A DNA stretch of 64,000 nucleotides from Saururus chinensis (taxonomy: Eukaryota > Streptophyta > Magnoliopsida > Piperales > Saururaceae). The stretch is from positions 18,851,893-18,915,892 of the forward strand of contig CP141149.1 of NCBI GenBank assembly GCA_035235625.1. Direction: 5' to 3'. This document shows, piece by piece, positions 23,290-33,907 of the stretch (position 1 is the stretch's first letter; the number at the start of each line of letters is the position of its first letter). Below the pieces are notes generated by a model that did no database searches, had not been told where the DNA came from, and saw only the letters and a program-made list of their open reading frames with translations. The position numbers were made by a program, and so were the translations under genes.

Positions 23290-24604
23290 TCAAGGCAACC
23301 AAGATCGATATTGAACCATAAACTCATCCTCAGGCATCCATGTAGAATCCTCAAGTGGCAGTCCCTGCCAATAAATCAAAACCACTGTAATAATGCGACC
23401 AAAGCGACAGACGCGATGCTTCTCAAGCATTGAAGTAGGAACACGGTTGGACGGCGGAACTGGGCCCATCAAGGGGGGTGGAGGAACACCCTCAACCAAG
23501 GACTTGTCACCCACAAAGCATCGCAGGCGGGATACATGAAAGATAGGGTGAACTAAGGTGTCAGGAGGCAAGGCAAGGCGGTAAGCAACTAGACCAATAC
23601 GCTCCTCAACAACATGGGGACCATGGAAACGAGGGGCGAGCTTGGAGTGCTCGGGCTGAAACAAAGATGTTTGGCGATGAGGCAGAACCGACACATAAAC
23701 CAAGTCACCCACCGCAAACTCCCGATCTGTGTGACGACAATCATAAATATGCTTCATCCAGTTCTGAGCTGCAAACAAATTCTCCTTGAGCGGACGCAAG
23801 ACCTCTCATCTCATGTCTGGAGCATATAGTCCACCTCAGCCACAGATGAGCGATGAGGTACATACGATAACACAGTTAGTAGCAGGCGGCCATACAGCAC
23901 CTCAAAAGGAGTGAAGTCGGCTAAAGTATGATAGGCGGTAGTGAAGCATCAAAGATACTACTCCAAACAATGATTTACCACCTCAGTCTGACCATCCGTC
24001 TGAGGGTGAGAAGCAGTGCTCATATGGAGAGAAGTACCCTATGAAGTGAAGAACTCCTACCAAAACTGAGAAATGAATATCCGATCACGATCAGAAACAA
24101 TAGTGCAGGGCATACCGTGGAGTTGGGCCACCTCCCGAACATAAAGCTCAGCCACTGTCTTGGTGGTGAAGGGATGTCCTAGAGCACAAAAATGAGCGTA
24201 CTTGGACAGCTGGTCCACCACAACCATAATCACCGACTTACCTTGTACCACGGGCAAGGCCTCCACAAAGTCCATCGAAACATCCTCTCATACCTTACCT
24301 GGAATAGGCAAGGGGTGCAACAAACCGGTGGGAGTTGTGGTGGCCTTAGCCCTCTGACAAACATCACAAGCAGCCACATACTCTTGGACAGCCCGGCGAA
24401 TACCCTGCCACAGGAAGCTCTAGCTAACCCGCTTATAGGTGCAGAGAGCCCCTTCATGACTAGCCACAAAAGAGTCATGGAAGTGGGAAAGGATGCTGCG
24501 GTGAAGGTCAGCTACATTGGGTACCCACAGGTGGTCCTTCCAAAGAGAAGGGAATCCCGCCACACAAAGAAGGGCCAGGCAGCAGGGTCAGTCTGAAGGG
24601 TTGC
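23290..24604 (-). pseudogene. Reina-like integrase and chromodomain part of pol (broken)
   Basis: From 24604 downward the minus strand reads an HHCC zinc site (..HEGALCTYK.. then AACDVCQRAKA), the integrase core (SMDFVEALP, VVVDQLSKYAHF, IVSDRDRIF), then in a 169-aa frame (23799-23290) the C-terminal GPY-type region (LVYVSVLPHRQ, LAPRFHGPHVV, HPIFHVSRLR) and a chromodomain-like end (VLIYWQGLPLEDSTWMPEDEF). Stops interrupt it near 24420, 24285 and 24057. A chromodomain directs integration to histone-marked chromatin in this clade. Confidence 0.8.
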
Positions 24605-24755
24605 TGTGGCGACCGCTAGAAATAATACACATCATAATTCATGTAATTATTATTTAGTTCGGCACATGCGACATTGCATATGGAACCGAACATGACGGTC
24701 CGCCGTACCAACATAAGTCAGCCTAACACATAACAATTTTGGAGTTGACGCACAG

Positions 24756-24842
<87 letters not shown>

Positions 24843-25862
24843 TAGTCGAAGATTAGAATTCAGTCCGTAGTACACTGTATGTAGAACGTTCATATTACAA
24901 AATTACAAAATTCAAGCAAGTCTAAAAATATAATATTACAGAGGTAGAAAAGTAAAAGAGACTAAACAGAGAATTCTTCGGATGACCTCTCCGGGTTAGT
25001 TTTACTACCTGCAGATTCTGTGGGTGGGTGAGTATTTTTATACCCAGTAGGTAGGATTAAAATCTAATTTAATGCTAAGTAACAGATCGTAATAATTTTT
25101 GCATAACTGATTCAGAAACCAATAAAAAAAAATGTCGGTTCGTCCGATGACGAGAAATCCAGAGCCATGATACCGGCAGCGTTCCTCCGATGCTCATGGG
25201 GCAACCGGAAGCTCAGAAGGCAGGAGTTTTCCCATGATACTCCATACCTATATGCACGTGCCTAATACCGATATTTCCTTCGGTAGGTATCCAGAAAATA
25301 TTGTTCTAGGTATAACCCTAGAACTCCCCAGAAAACACATATATCATGCCATGATGTGCATAAAATATTTCTTTTTGAAAACGTAAGAAGAGATATACGA
25401 TTGACTAAAAATGATCCATAAAGAAACAAAGTATACACGTAGAGCATAAATTTAGAGTTTAAGACTCCCTACCTTAAAATGGGGGTAGAAATTTCGTGCT
25501 TGTAGAAGGCTTGTATTGAAAATCTGGCCCCGTCACAGCATCCGGCACAGTCGATTTAGTTAGGAACGTTTTTTGAACGGGTTGAAACGGACTTAAAACG
25601 GCTTAGAACGGAGGGTCAGAAGTTTTGACTGGAGGTGAAAGTGAATGGTAAAAATGAAATGGCGGCGTATTTATAGGAAAGGAGGACCGGGCGATGCGCG
25701 ACGCGTGTCCACCACGCGTCGCGCGGCGGAATTGCGCGCCGCGCGATTTCGCCACGCGGAATCGCGCGTGTCGCGCGATCCCGCGCCGCAACGCGGAACC
25801 CGACATGCGGGTTCCGCGTGTCGCGCGGTCCGGCCGCGAACGGCGCGTGGTCCGCGCGGGCC
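24605..25862 (-). repeat. Partial 3' LTR of the young gypsy element
   Basis: Matches 32174-33418 nearly base for base, beginning TGTGGCGACCGC. Contains a long (AT)n run (24757-24840). Ends abruptly in the CpG-rich block after GTGGTCCGCGCGG, where the inverted segment begins. Confidence 0.9.
24757..24840. repeat. (AT)n microsatellite in LTR
   Basis: About 42 AT units without interruption. The partner LTR has a slightly shorter run at 32328-32400. Confidence 0.95.
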
Positions 25863-28192
25863 GTGATTGTTTTTGTTGATGACATATTAGTCTATTCTTC
25901 TACTCTTGAAGAACACCAAGCACACTTACAAATAGTTCTTCAAACCTTGAGAGATCATCAGCTATATGCTAAGTTAAGTAAGTGTGAATTTTGGCTGAGT
26001 GAGGTTGTATTCTTGGGTCATGTCATCTCTAACAATGGAATATCAGTAGACCCTACCAAGATCGAAGCAGTATTAAAGTGGGAAAGGCCCAAAACTGTTA
26101 CAGAAATTAGAAGTTTCTTAGGACTTGCTGGTTACTATCGAAGATTTATCCAAAACTTCTCGAAGATAGCTTTACCTTTAACAAAGCTAACAAGAAAAGG
26201 AGTGCGGTTTTTGTGGAATGAGGAATGTGAGAAGGCATTTCAAGAGTTGAAACAAAGATTAATTACCACCCCAGTTTTATCCTTACCAACTGGTAGTGGA
26301 GGGTTTATAATTTATAGTGATGCCTCAAGAATGGGTCTTGGATGTGTCTTGATGCAGAATGAGAAGGTGATAGCCTATGCTTCAAGACAATTAAAGAAAC
26401 ATGAAGGTAATTACCCCATCCACGATCTTGAATTGGCAGCAGTAGTTTTTGCCTTAAAACTATGGAGACATTATTTATATGGAGAGAAATTTGAAGTTTT
26501 TACAGATCATCAGAGTCTGAAGTACATTTTCTCTCAAAGGGATTTAAATTTAAGGCAAAGACGATGGATTGAATACTTAAATGATTATGACTTCTCTATT
26601 CAATATCACCAGGGAAAAGCTAATGTAGTAGCTGATGCCTTGAGTAGGAAGACCACAGGAATGGTAGCTCAAATGTTGATAAAGGAATGGAGGTTGATGG
26701 AAGAGATAATAGATTTACAACCTCAATTACAATCAGGAACCAAAAAAGTAATCATAGCTAATCTGGAAATAAAATCGGAATTGATCGAGCGCATTTTGGA
26801 GGCACAAAAAGAGGATACAGAAATACAAACCTTCTTAGGTAAGCCTGATTTTAATAAACATGCTAATGATGGCATAAGATTTAAAGCACGACTAGTAGTC
26901 CCTGCAGTACCAGAATTAAAACAAGAATTGCTGCATGAAGCTCATAGGTCTCAATATACCATCCACCCAGGAGGAACAAAAATGTACCAGGATCTCAAAA
27001 GAAGTTTTTGGTGGAAAGGGATGAAAAGGGACATTGGAGAGTTTGTCTCTAAATGCTTAACTTGTCAGCAAGTTAAAGCAGAATGTCAGAAACCATCAGG
27101 TACTCTTCATCCTATTGAAATTCCAGAATGGAAATGGGAGCACATTTCTATGGATTTTGTTTCAGGCTTACCCAAGACATCGGCCGGCCATGAATCCATT
27201 TGGGTTATAGTGGATAGACTTACTAAGAGTGCCCATTTTCTTCCTTTAAAGAAATCTCAGACATTGAATGTCTTGGCCAAAATGTATATAAAAGAAATTG
27301 TGAGTCGGCATGGTGTACCCTTGTCGATCATTTCAGATCGAGACAGCCGGTTCACTTCACATTTTTGGATGAGGCTTCAAGAAGAATTGGGAATAAGTCT
27401 CAGATTAAGTACAGCATTCCATCCGCAAACTGATGGTCACCCGAACGAACTATTCAGACACTAGAAGACATGTTGCGGGCATGTGCCATAGATTGGAAAG
27501 GTAACTGGGATGAACACTTGCCACTAATTGAATTTTCTTATAATAATAGTTATCATTCCAGTATTGGTATGGCACCATATGAAGCTCTTTATAGATGACC
27601 CTGTCGATCCCCAACTTGTTGGAGTGAAGTTGGGGAAGGAAAATTAGTAAAATCAGAACTCTTGCAACAATGTGTGAGTAAAGTGAAGCTTATACGAAGT
27701 CGTTTAGAGACCGCACAAAGTCGTCAAAAGAGCTATGCTGATCAAAGAAGAAAAGACCTCGAATTCCGCAAAGGCGAGCTTGTGCTACTGAAGGTATCAC
27801 CAACTAGAGGAGTTATGAGATTTGGGATGAGAGGAAAGCTAAGTCCTCGATTTGTAGGACCATTTGAAATTCTTGACAAAATAGGACCAGTAGCTTACAG
27901 ATTGGCATTACCCCCTCAGTTGGACAAGGTCCATAATGTATTTCATGTATCCATGCTTCGCAAGTATATACAAGACCCTTCTCACGTTTTAGATCAAACA
28001 ATGATTACCTTGGAACCTGATTTGACATTTGAAGAGAAGCCTGTCAGAATATTGGATCGAAAAGAACAAATCTTGAGGACAAAAAGGATTCCATTAGTCA
28101 AAGTGTTATGACAGCACCATTCGTCAGAAGAAGCCACGTGGGAATTGGAAAGTGAAATGGTAAAGAAATATCCTGAGCTTTTTGATGAATAG
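25863..28192 (+). pseudogene. Inverted pol segment: RT C-terminus, RNase H, integrase, C-terminal domain
   Basis: The frame enters in RT at the catalytic motif ([10 protein letters not shown]), then continues with RT thumb ([22 protein letters not shown]), RNase H ([30 protein letters not shown]), integrase zinc site (HEAHRS..H..; CLTCQQVK) and core ([26 protein letters not shown]). A shift near 27440 breaks the frame before the last catalytic residue. A TGA near 27597 and another near 28108 follow. The GPY/chromodomain-like end ([30 protein letters not shown]) ends at 28190-28192. It lies on the strand opposite to gag. The nominal ATG at 25818 is in LTR sequence and is not a real start. Confidence 0.9.
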
Positions 28193-28222
28193 CAAGTTTA
28201 ATTTCGAGGACGAAATTCTTAT

Positions 28223-28235
28223 AAGGAGGGAAGAA
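28223..28235 (+). other. Polypurine tract of the inverted segment
   Basis: AAGGAGGGAAGAA lies directly before an LTR start TGTGACAACCC, preceded by the usual GAGGACGAAATTC motif. Its plus-strand sense confirms that this half of the element is inverted. Confidence 0.85.
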
Positions 28236-28721
28236 TGTGACAACCCAGATCCGAGGTAAATTTTACTGTTAGAATTTTTATATATTATTAGAATGTTATT
28301 TTGCTTTCAGGACATAAATGAATGTTGTAGAACTTTAAAAAACAAACTTAAAGATTTTTAAAACATTTGATTCGGAGATAGTGACCGTATGTAGCGATCG
28401 TGGAAGCGTGCATCATAAGCGGGCCCACGATAAAACTATGGTAAAACCTATCCTTGAGTGGTCTTGTTTCGAAGGGCTCGTCGATACGAGTCCGTCGGTA
28501 CTAAGATCGTATAATTCTGAAATATAGGTAAAAAGTTATGGCTATTTTAAGTTTTGAAAAAGAAAAAAAAAAGAAAATAATATTTTATTAACGGCTGACG
28601 CAAGCATTGCGTCAGCCGAGATTTTACCGCGCGACGCGCGACGTCGCGCGGTTTGACCGCGCGACGTCGCGTCGCGCGGTTCGTCCGCGCGGCGGGCCTG
28701 GGACCCGCGCGCGGGTCCTCG
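28236..28721 (+). repeat. Inner part of the 3' LTR, inverted
   Basis: It is the reverse complement of about 33435-33902 (TGTGACAACCC...). It carries a 12-bp stem with 3-base loop (CGGCTGACGCAA-gca-TTGCGTCAGCCG, about 28592-28618) and a CpG-rich block. It ends at GGGTCCTCG, directly joined to RT sequence in the minus sense. Confidence 0.88.
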
Positions 28722-30824
28722 AACTCGGTTCATAAGATCCATGAATGCTGCAGGAGCATTCGTCAATCCGAATGGCATCACTATAAATTCATAGTGTCCA
28801 TAGCGGGTACGAAATGCTGTTTTTGGAATATCTTCATCCCGTATTCTCAACTGATGATATCCAGATCTTAAATCTATTTTTGAGAAAACTTTTGCTTCTT
28901 GTAATTGATCAAACAAATCATCTATTCTGGGTAAAGGATACTTATTTTTAATAGTTACCGAGTTAAGCATTCTATAATCTATGCACAGTCTTAATGATCC
29001 ATCTTTTTTCCTGACAAAAAGGACTGGAGCTCCCCAAGGTGAGACACTCGGTCGGATGAATCCTTTGCTCAATAGTTCTTGCAATTGATTCTTTAATTCC
29101 TTTAGTTCTGCAGGAGCCATTCTATAGGGTGCCTTGGAGATAGGTTCTGTATCTGACATTAAATCAATGTTAAAGTCTATCTCTCTCTTTGGTGGTACCC
29201 CTGGAAGATCTTCAGGAAACACATCTGAAAAGTTCCTTATAACTTCAATATCCTCTATCTTGGAAGAAGATGATTCTTCCAAGATTATATTTGCAAGATA
29301 CGCTTGACACCCTCTAGATATCAAGTGTTGTGCCTTTACAGCAGAAATAAGGGATACTCCTGAAGGTTCTCTATTTCCATGGAAGGTATATTCCTCTCCT
29401 TGATTGTTGAATATTACCTTCTTTTTCTTACAGTCCACCAATGCTTCATTATCAGCTAACCAATCCATTCCTAAGATGACATCGTAATCGTTCATACTTA
29501 AGAGTATCAAGTTAGCCTTCCATTTATGGTTGTCATAGATTATGGACACATTTTGTACAAAATTTTGAGCTATAATAGTTTTTCCTACAGGAGTTGACAC
29601 TTCTAAGATATATCCTAGTTCCATAACTGGATAATCTGTACTTAAAACAAAATCGCAGGATATAAAAGAATGTGTTGATCCTGGATCTATTAGAACTTTA
29701 GCAACTTTATCCAAAATTAGAAGTGTACCTTGTATAACTCCTGCTGAAGTTTGAGCTTCTTCTGTAGTAATAGCAAACACTCGCCCCTGAGCATTTGGTT
29801 TTTGCTCCGGTTTGATTTCTTCTTTGATTTTCTTTTTGGGGCAATCCTTGATCTGGTGTCCAGGGTCCCCACATGCGAAGCATCGCCTCTCAGTGAGGTA
29901 ACAGATCCCCAATGGATGAAATCGGTTGCATTTGGAGCATTTTTCTAATTTCTTCTCTTTTTGGTTTTGGGGTGGCGGTCTAGAGGTTCTTTGAAATTTT
30001 TGGTTATTGAATTGATTAGAGGCTGTAAATTTTCTCTTTCGATCTTCCATTCGGCTCCCTTGTCCACGATCCTTTTTCTCTACTAAGAATTCTTGATATT
30101 CTTGTTCCAATAGTGAAGCTAATTCCACAGCTTTAGCCAAAGTAGTGGGTTGAAATCCTACTATTCGACTGCGAAGCCCGTTATGTAACCCTCTAACAAA
30201 TTTTCGGGCTCTCTTTAACTCTGTTGAGCAGATTTCAGGAGCAAAGCGTTGTAGTTGGACGAATTTGTTTTCATACTGAAAGACGGTCATATTACCTTGT
30301 TGCAAATCCAGAAATTCTTTTTCTTTCTTCTCCTGAACATGAGGCGGAAAATATTTGTTGTATAATACTTCTCTGAATTCTTCCCACTTGATATTTCCTC
30401 TATTTGGAAAGAAATTCCGTTCTGCTGATGGCCACCAAAAAGCTGCTTCTCCTGTCATAGCGAAAGTGGCTACATCCACTTTCCTATCTTCTGGAACTTT
30501 TAATGCCTTAAAAATTCGTTCGACTTCAAACATCCACTTTTCAGCAGCCTCTGGTCCATCTACTCCAGAAAATTCTAGAGCGATTTTCTTAAAACGCTCA
30601 AGCAGATTATCCTTCTCGGTATGACTACTTTCGATCAATTCCCTAGAGTTACTTAAATGAGTAGGGCTGGGTTGGAGTCCTTGAGTCTGTAAATGCTGAG
30701 TCATCCTTTGAATCATCAGGTCAAGGAAAGTATCCATGTTATTTTCGGGTACTGCTGTGTCTTGAGCAGTATTTTCGGCTTGGGCTGAATCGTCAGACAG
30801 TTGTACTTCTTTGTCAGAAGACAT
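28722..30824 (-). pseudogene. gag, protease and N-terminal RT of the young gypsy element
   Basis: The minus-strand frame starts at [12 protein letters not shown] (30824), about 700 codons without a stop. Order: acidic N-terminus; retrotransposon gag region ([46 protein letters not shown]); CCHC knuckle [14 protein letters not shown] (near residue 315); aspartic protease with [14 protein letters not shown] fingers and palm ([53 protein letters not shown]). Coding sequence stops matching RT at 28722, just before the catalytic YVDD-equivalent. From there the frame runs on through inverted LTR to 28542, adding about 60 unrelated residues. The frame itself is intact, so gag and protease could still be made. 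Confidence 0.9.
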
Positions 30825-30909
30825 TTTGGGCGGATCGTAATAACCTTAAATTCACAAGAAATTTTTGTAAACTAGAAGTGTATATATATATAACCATTCT
30901 CGTATTTAT

Positions 30910-31085
30910 ATTTGTACAGAAGAAGTGTATAGAACACACTTGAAAAGCCAAAAGACTCTAGTCATATCAAGCAACAAACGTACAAAAGAAGTGTATTGAC
31001 TACACTTGAAAAGCCAAAAGACTCTATCTACGACACGCGACAAACGTTCCAAAAGAAGTGTATTGACTACACTTGAGAAAGCACC
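30910..31085 (-). repeat. Three tandem hairpin-bearing repeats between extra ORF and gag
   Basis: A unit of about 60-65 bp occurs three times (about 30918, 30980 and 31040). Each contains AAGTGTAT..(G/A)AC..ACACTT, a 7-8 bp stem with a short loop; two copies then share gaaaagccaaaagactct, which is lost in the third. The hairpins lie in the leader between the extra ORF stop and the gag start. Confidence 0.8.
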
Positions 31086-31123
31086 CAAAAGAACGTTTAA
31101 GCGCTAACTACACATTCAGGTGT

Positions 31124-31999
31124 TCAAGGGAAAAATTTCTTATAAGGGCATTGGAAGAAGTAATGTCCGTCCTTCTCGCAGATAGGGCATAGTTCAGGCA
31201 GTGGCAATGTGTACCACGGGCACTGACAGAAGTGATGCCCTCTCTGCTCGCACAGCACACAGACTTCTGGTAGTTGGTCTGTGTACCATACTACTCCTTT
31301 TCCCCTATCTCCCCATTGCGCACTCTCCGCTTCTGCCATTTCTTCCGCTTCCGGGGGTAAGACATTCAGATCAATGTCTCTCATAGGGTTATACACCCCT
31401 TCTCCCCTAATCACATTTTCCCCTCCTTGGACGTCCATCAATTGTTCATCGCCCACATTCTCAACTATCTCACCCTCCTCCTGAATATTAATCATCATGC
31501 TGTTCCAGAAGTATTCATCATCCATTGGATCTACTTTCAATGCTCCTTCTTCTACCTGATCTTCCTCTAATGGATCCTCCTCCACAGGGTCTTCCTCTTC
31601 AGATATGTCCTCCACCGGGTCCTCTTCTAACAGATTCTCCTCCAACGGGTCCTCCTCCGCAGGGTCCTCCTCAGATATGTCCTCCTCCAACGGGTCCTCC
31701 AACGGGTTTTCTTCCAACGGGTCCTCCTCCAACGGGTCCTCCTCTTCCCCAGATATGTCCTCCTCCATGAGGTCCTCTTCTAACGGCTCATCCTCTTCTG
31801 ATGTGTCCTCAATTTCAACAGTTGTGTCAGAAATGTTTAGTACCTCGTCTACAGAGAGAGGTGTGTCAGGAATATTAACTATTTCCTGGACATCATTGCT
31901 ATTCTGGGGAAAGGCGGTGGTAATGTCTGAATTGTTTGAGGATTCCGCCATACTGCGATTCTTTTTGCTTTTTCTCGGTGGTGGTTTTCGGGCTGACAT
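31124..31999 (-). CDS. Extra ORF between 5' LTR and gag: acidic repeat protein with two zinc-knuckle-like modules
   Basis: The frame is open from Met 32089, but the preferred start is the Met at 31999 (MSARKPPPRKSKKNRSMAE), which gives a basic N-terminus and 291 aa. Next comes a Ser/Asp/Glu segment, then about 100 residues of short repeats (EEDPLEEDP, EEDISEEDP). The C-terminus holds two modules, CVLCEQRGHHFCQCP and CPICEKDGHYFFQCP, with CxxCx4Hx4C spacing as in retroviral-type zinc knuckles. It has the same sense as gag and lies about 160 bp after the primer-binding site. No stop interrupts it. I do not recognise the family. It could be a captured host sequence or an element-encoded RNA-binding accessory protein. 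Confidence 0.6.
   Translation of the reverse strand: MSARKPPPRKSKKNRSMAESSNNSDITTAFPQNSNDVQEIVNIPDTPLSVDEVLNISDTTVEIEDTSEEDEPLEEDLMEEDISGEEEDPLEEDPLEENPLEDPLEEDISEEDPAEEDPLEENLLEEDPVEDISEEEDPVEEDPLEEDQVEEGALKVDPMDDEYFWNSMMINIQEEGEIVENVGDEQLMDVQGGENVIRGEGVYNPMRDIDLNVLPPEAEEMAEAESAQWGDRGKGVVWYTDQLPEVCVLCEQRGHHFCQCPWYTLPLPELCPICEKDGHYFFQCPYKKFFP
31545..31800. repeat. Coding minisatellite (GGAGGACCC-type repeats) in the extra ORF
   Basis: The plus strand shows repeated (a)acgggtcctcctc and agatatgtcctcctc units of about 15 bp and multiples of it. All keep the reading frame, encoding Glu-Glu-Asp-Pro-Leu-type repeats on the minus strand. Confidence 0.85.
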
Positions 32000-32173
32000 G
32001 TGATATAAAGATCCCGAAATAAGTTTCATTTTCGATTTTCCCATTAACTGAACTAATATTTTAAAACATATCACTGCATAAGAAAGCATTAAATATAATT
32101 ACTACATTATTATCTAAGAAAAATAAATATTAACTGTTCTACGAACAGTGGAGTCAAGTGCTCCGATACCAAG

Positions 32174-32323
32174 TGTGGCGACCGCTAGAAATAATACACG
32201 TCATAATTCATGTAATTATTATTTAGTTCGGCACATGCGACATTGCATATGGAACCGAACATGACGGTCCGCCGTACCAACATAAGTCAGCCTAACACAT
32301 AACAATTTTGGAGTTGACGCACA

Positions 32324-32402
<79 letters not shown>

Positions 32403-33902
32403 TAGTCGAAGATTAGAATTCAGTCCGTAGTACACTGTATGTAGAACGTTCATATTACAGAATTACAAAATTCAAGCAAGTCTAAAAATATAATATTACA
32501 GAGGTAGAAAAGTAAAAGAGACTAAACAGAGAATTCTTCGGATGACCCCTCCGGGTTAGTTTTACTACCTGCAGATTCTATGGGTGGGTGAGTATTTTTA
32601 TACCCAGTAGGTAGGATTAAAATCTAATTTAATGCTAAGTAACAGATCGTAATAATTTTTGCATAACTGATTCAGAAACCAATAAAAAAAATGTCGGTTC
32701 GTCCGATGACGAGAAATCCAGAGCCATGATACCGACAGCGTTCCTCCGACGCTCATGGGGCAACCGGAAGCTCAGAAGGCAGGAGTTTTCCCATGATACT
32801 CCATACCTATATGCACGTGTCTAATACCGATATTTCCTTCGGTAGGTATCCAGAAAATATTGTTCTAGGTATAACCCTAGAACTCCCCAGAAAACACATA
32901 TATCATGCCATGATGTGCATAAAATATTTCTTTTTGAAAACGTAAGAAGAGATATACGATTGACTAAAAACGATCCATAAAGAAACAAAGTATACACGTA
33001 GAGCATAAATTTAGAGTTTAAGACTCCCTACCTTAAAATGGGGGTAGAAATTTCGTGCTTGTAGAAGGCTTGTATTGAAAATCTGGCCCCGTCACAGCAT
33101 CCGGCACAGTCGATTTAGTTAGGAACGTTTTTTGAACGGGTTGAAACGGACTTAAAACGGCTTAGAACGGAGGGTCAGAAGTTTTGATTGGAGGTGAAAG
33201 TGAATGGTAAAAATGAAATGGCGGTGTATTTATAGGAAAGGAGGACCGGGCGATGCGCGACGCGTGTCCGCCACACGTCGCGCGGCGGAACTGCACGCCG
33301 CGCAATTTCGCCACGCGGAATCGCGCGTGTCGCGCGATCCCGCGCCGCAACGCGGAACCCGACACGCGGGTTCCGCGTGTCGCGCGGTCTGGCCGCGGAC
33401 GGCGCGTGGTCCGCGCGGTTCCACGCGCCGCGCGGCGAGGACCCGCCGCGCGGACGAACCGCGCGACGCTACGTCGCGCGGTCAAACCGCGCGATGTCGC
33501 GCGTCGCGCGGTAAAATCTCGGGTGGCGCAATGCTTGCGTCAGCCGTTAATAAAATATTATTTTCTTTTTTTTTTCTTTTTCAAAACTTAAAATAGCCAT
33601 AACTTTTTACCTATATTTCGGAATTATACGATCTTAGTACCGACGGACTCGTATCGACGAGCCCTTCGAAACAAGACCACTCAAGGATAAGTTTTACCGT
33701 AGTTTTATCGTGGGCCCGCTTATGATGCACGCTTCCACGATCGCTACATACGGTCACTATCTCCGAATCAAATGTTTTAAAAATCTTTAAGTTCGTTTTT
33801 TAAAGTTCTACAACATTCATTTATGTCCTGAAAGCAAAATAACGTTCTAATAATATATAAAAATTCTAACAGTAAAATTTACCTCAGATCTGGGTTGTCA
33901 CA
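32174..33902 (-). repeat. Complete 5' LTR of the young gypsy element (1729 bp)
   Basis: On the minus strand it starts TGTGACAACCCAGATCTGAGG (as TG..CA) and ends ..GCGGTCGCCACA beside the primer-binding site. It includes an (AT)n tract (32328-32400), a TATA-like tataaata near 33232 (minus sense), and a CpG-rich palindromic block at 33240-33520. Confidence 0.92.
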
Positions 33903-33907
33903 GTTGC

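Larger units (their letters stand above)
24605..33902 (-). mobile_element. Young Ty3/gypsy element (Tekay/Del-like) with internal inversion and extra ORF
   Basis: The element is flanked by a perfect 5-bp duplication GTTGC (24600-24604 and 33903-33907) and lies inside the Reina-like pol. The right LTR 32174-33902 (1729 bp) is complete and acts as the 5' LTR on the minus strand. It is followed by a primer-binding site TGGTATCGGAGC (plus 32160-32171), an extra ORF, hairpin repeats and gag-protease-RT. The rest of pol and part of the 3' LTR are inverted (25863-28721). The left LTR 24605-25862 lacks its inner part, which lies in the inverted segment. About 1 kb of aligned LTR differs at fewer than 20 positions by eye, so insertion was relatively recent. 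Confidence 0.9.

Noticed and set aside
24757..24840. (AT)n runs as an origin or scaffold element
   Set aside because: They are simple microsatellites present in both LTR copies at different lengths.
25818..25862. ATG start of the 548-aa frame as a true gene start
   Set aside because: The first 15 codons are LTR sequence present in the other LTR copy. The frame is open only because of the inversion junction.
28542..28721. C-terminal 60 residues of the gag-pol frame (Arg/Ala-rich)
   Set aside because: They are read through inverted LTR sequence, not an added protein domain.
31525..32003. Pro- and Ser-rich open frames on the plus strand (31525-31770, 31605-32003)
   Set aside because: They are the antisense of the acidic repeat region of the extra ORF. 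The composition follows directly from the GGAGGACCC repeats and there is no independent support.
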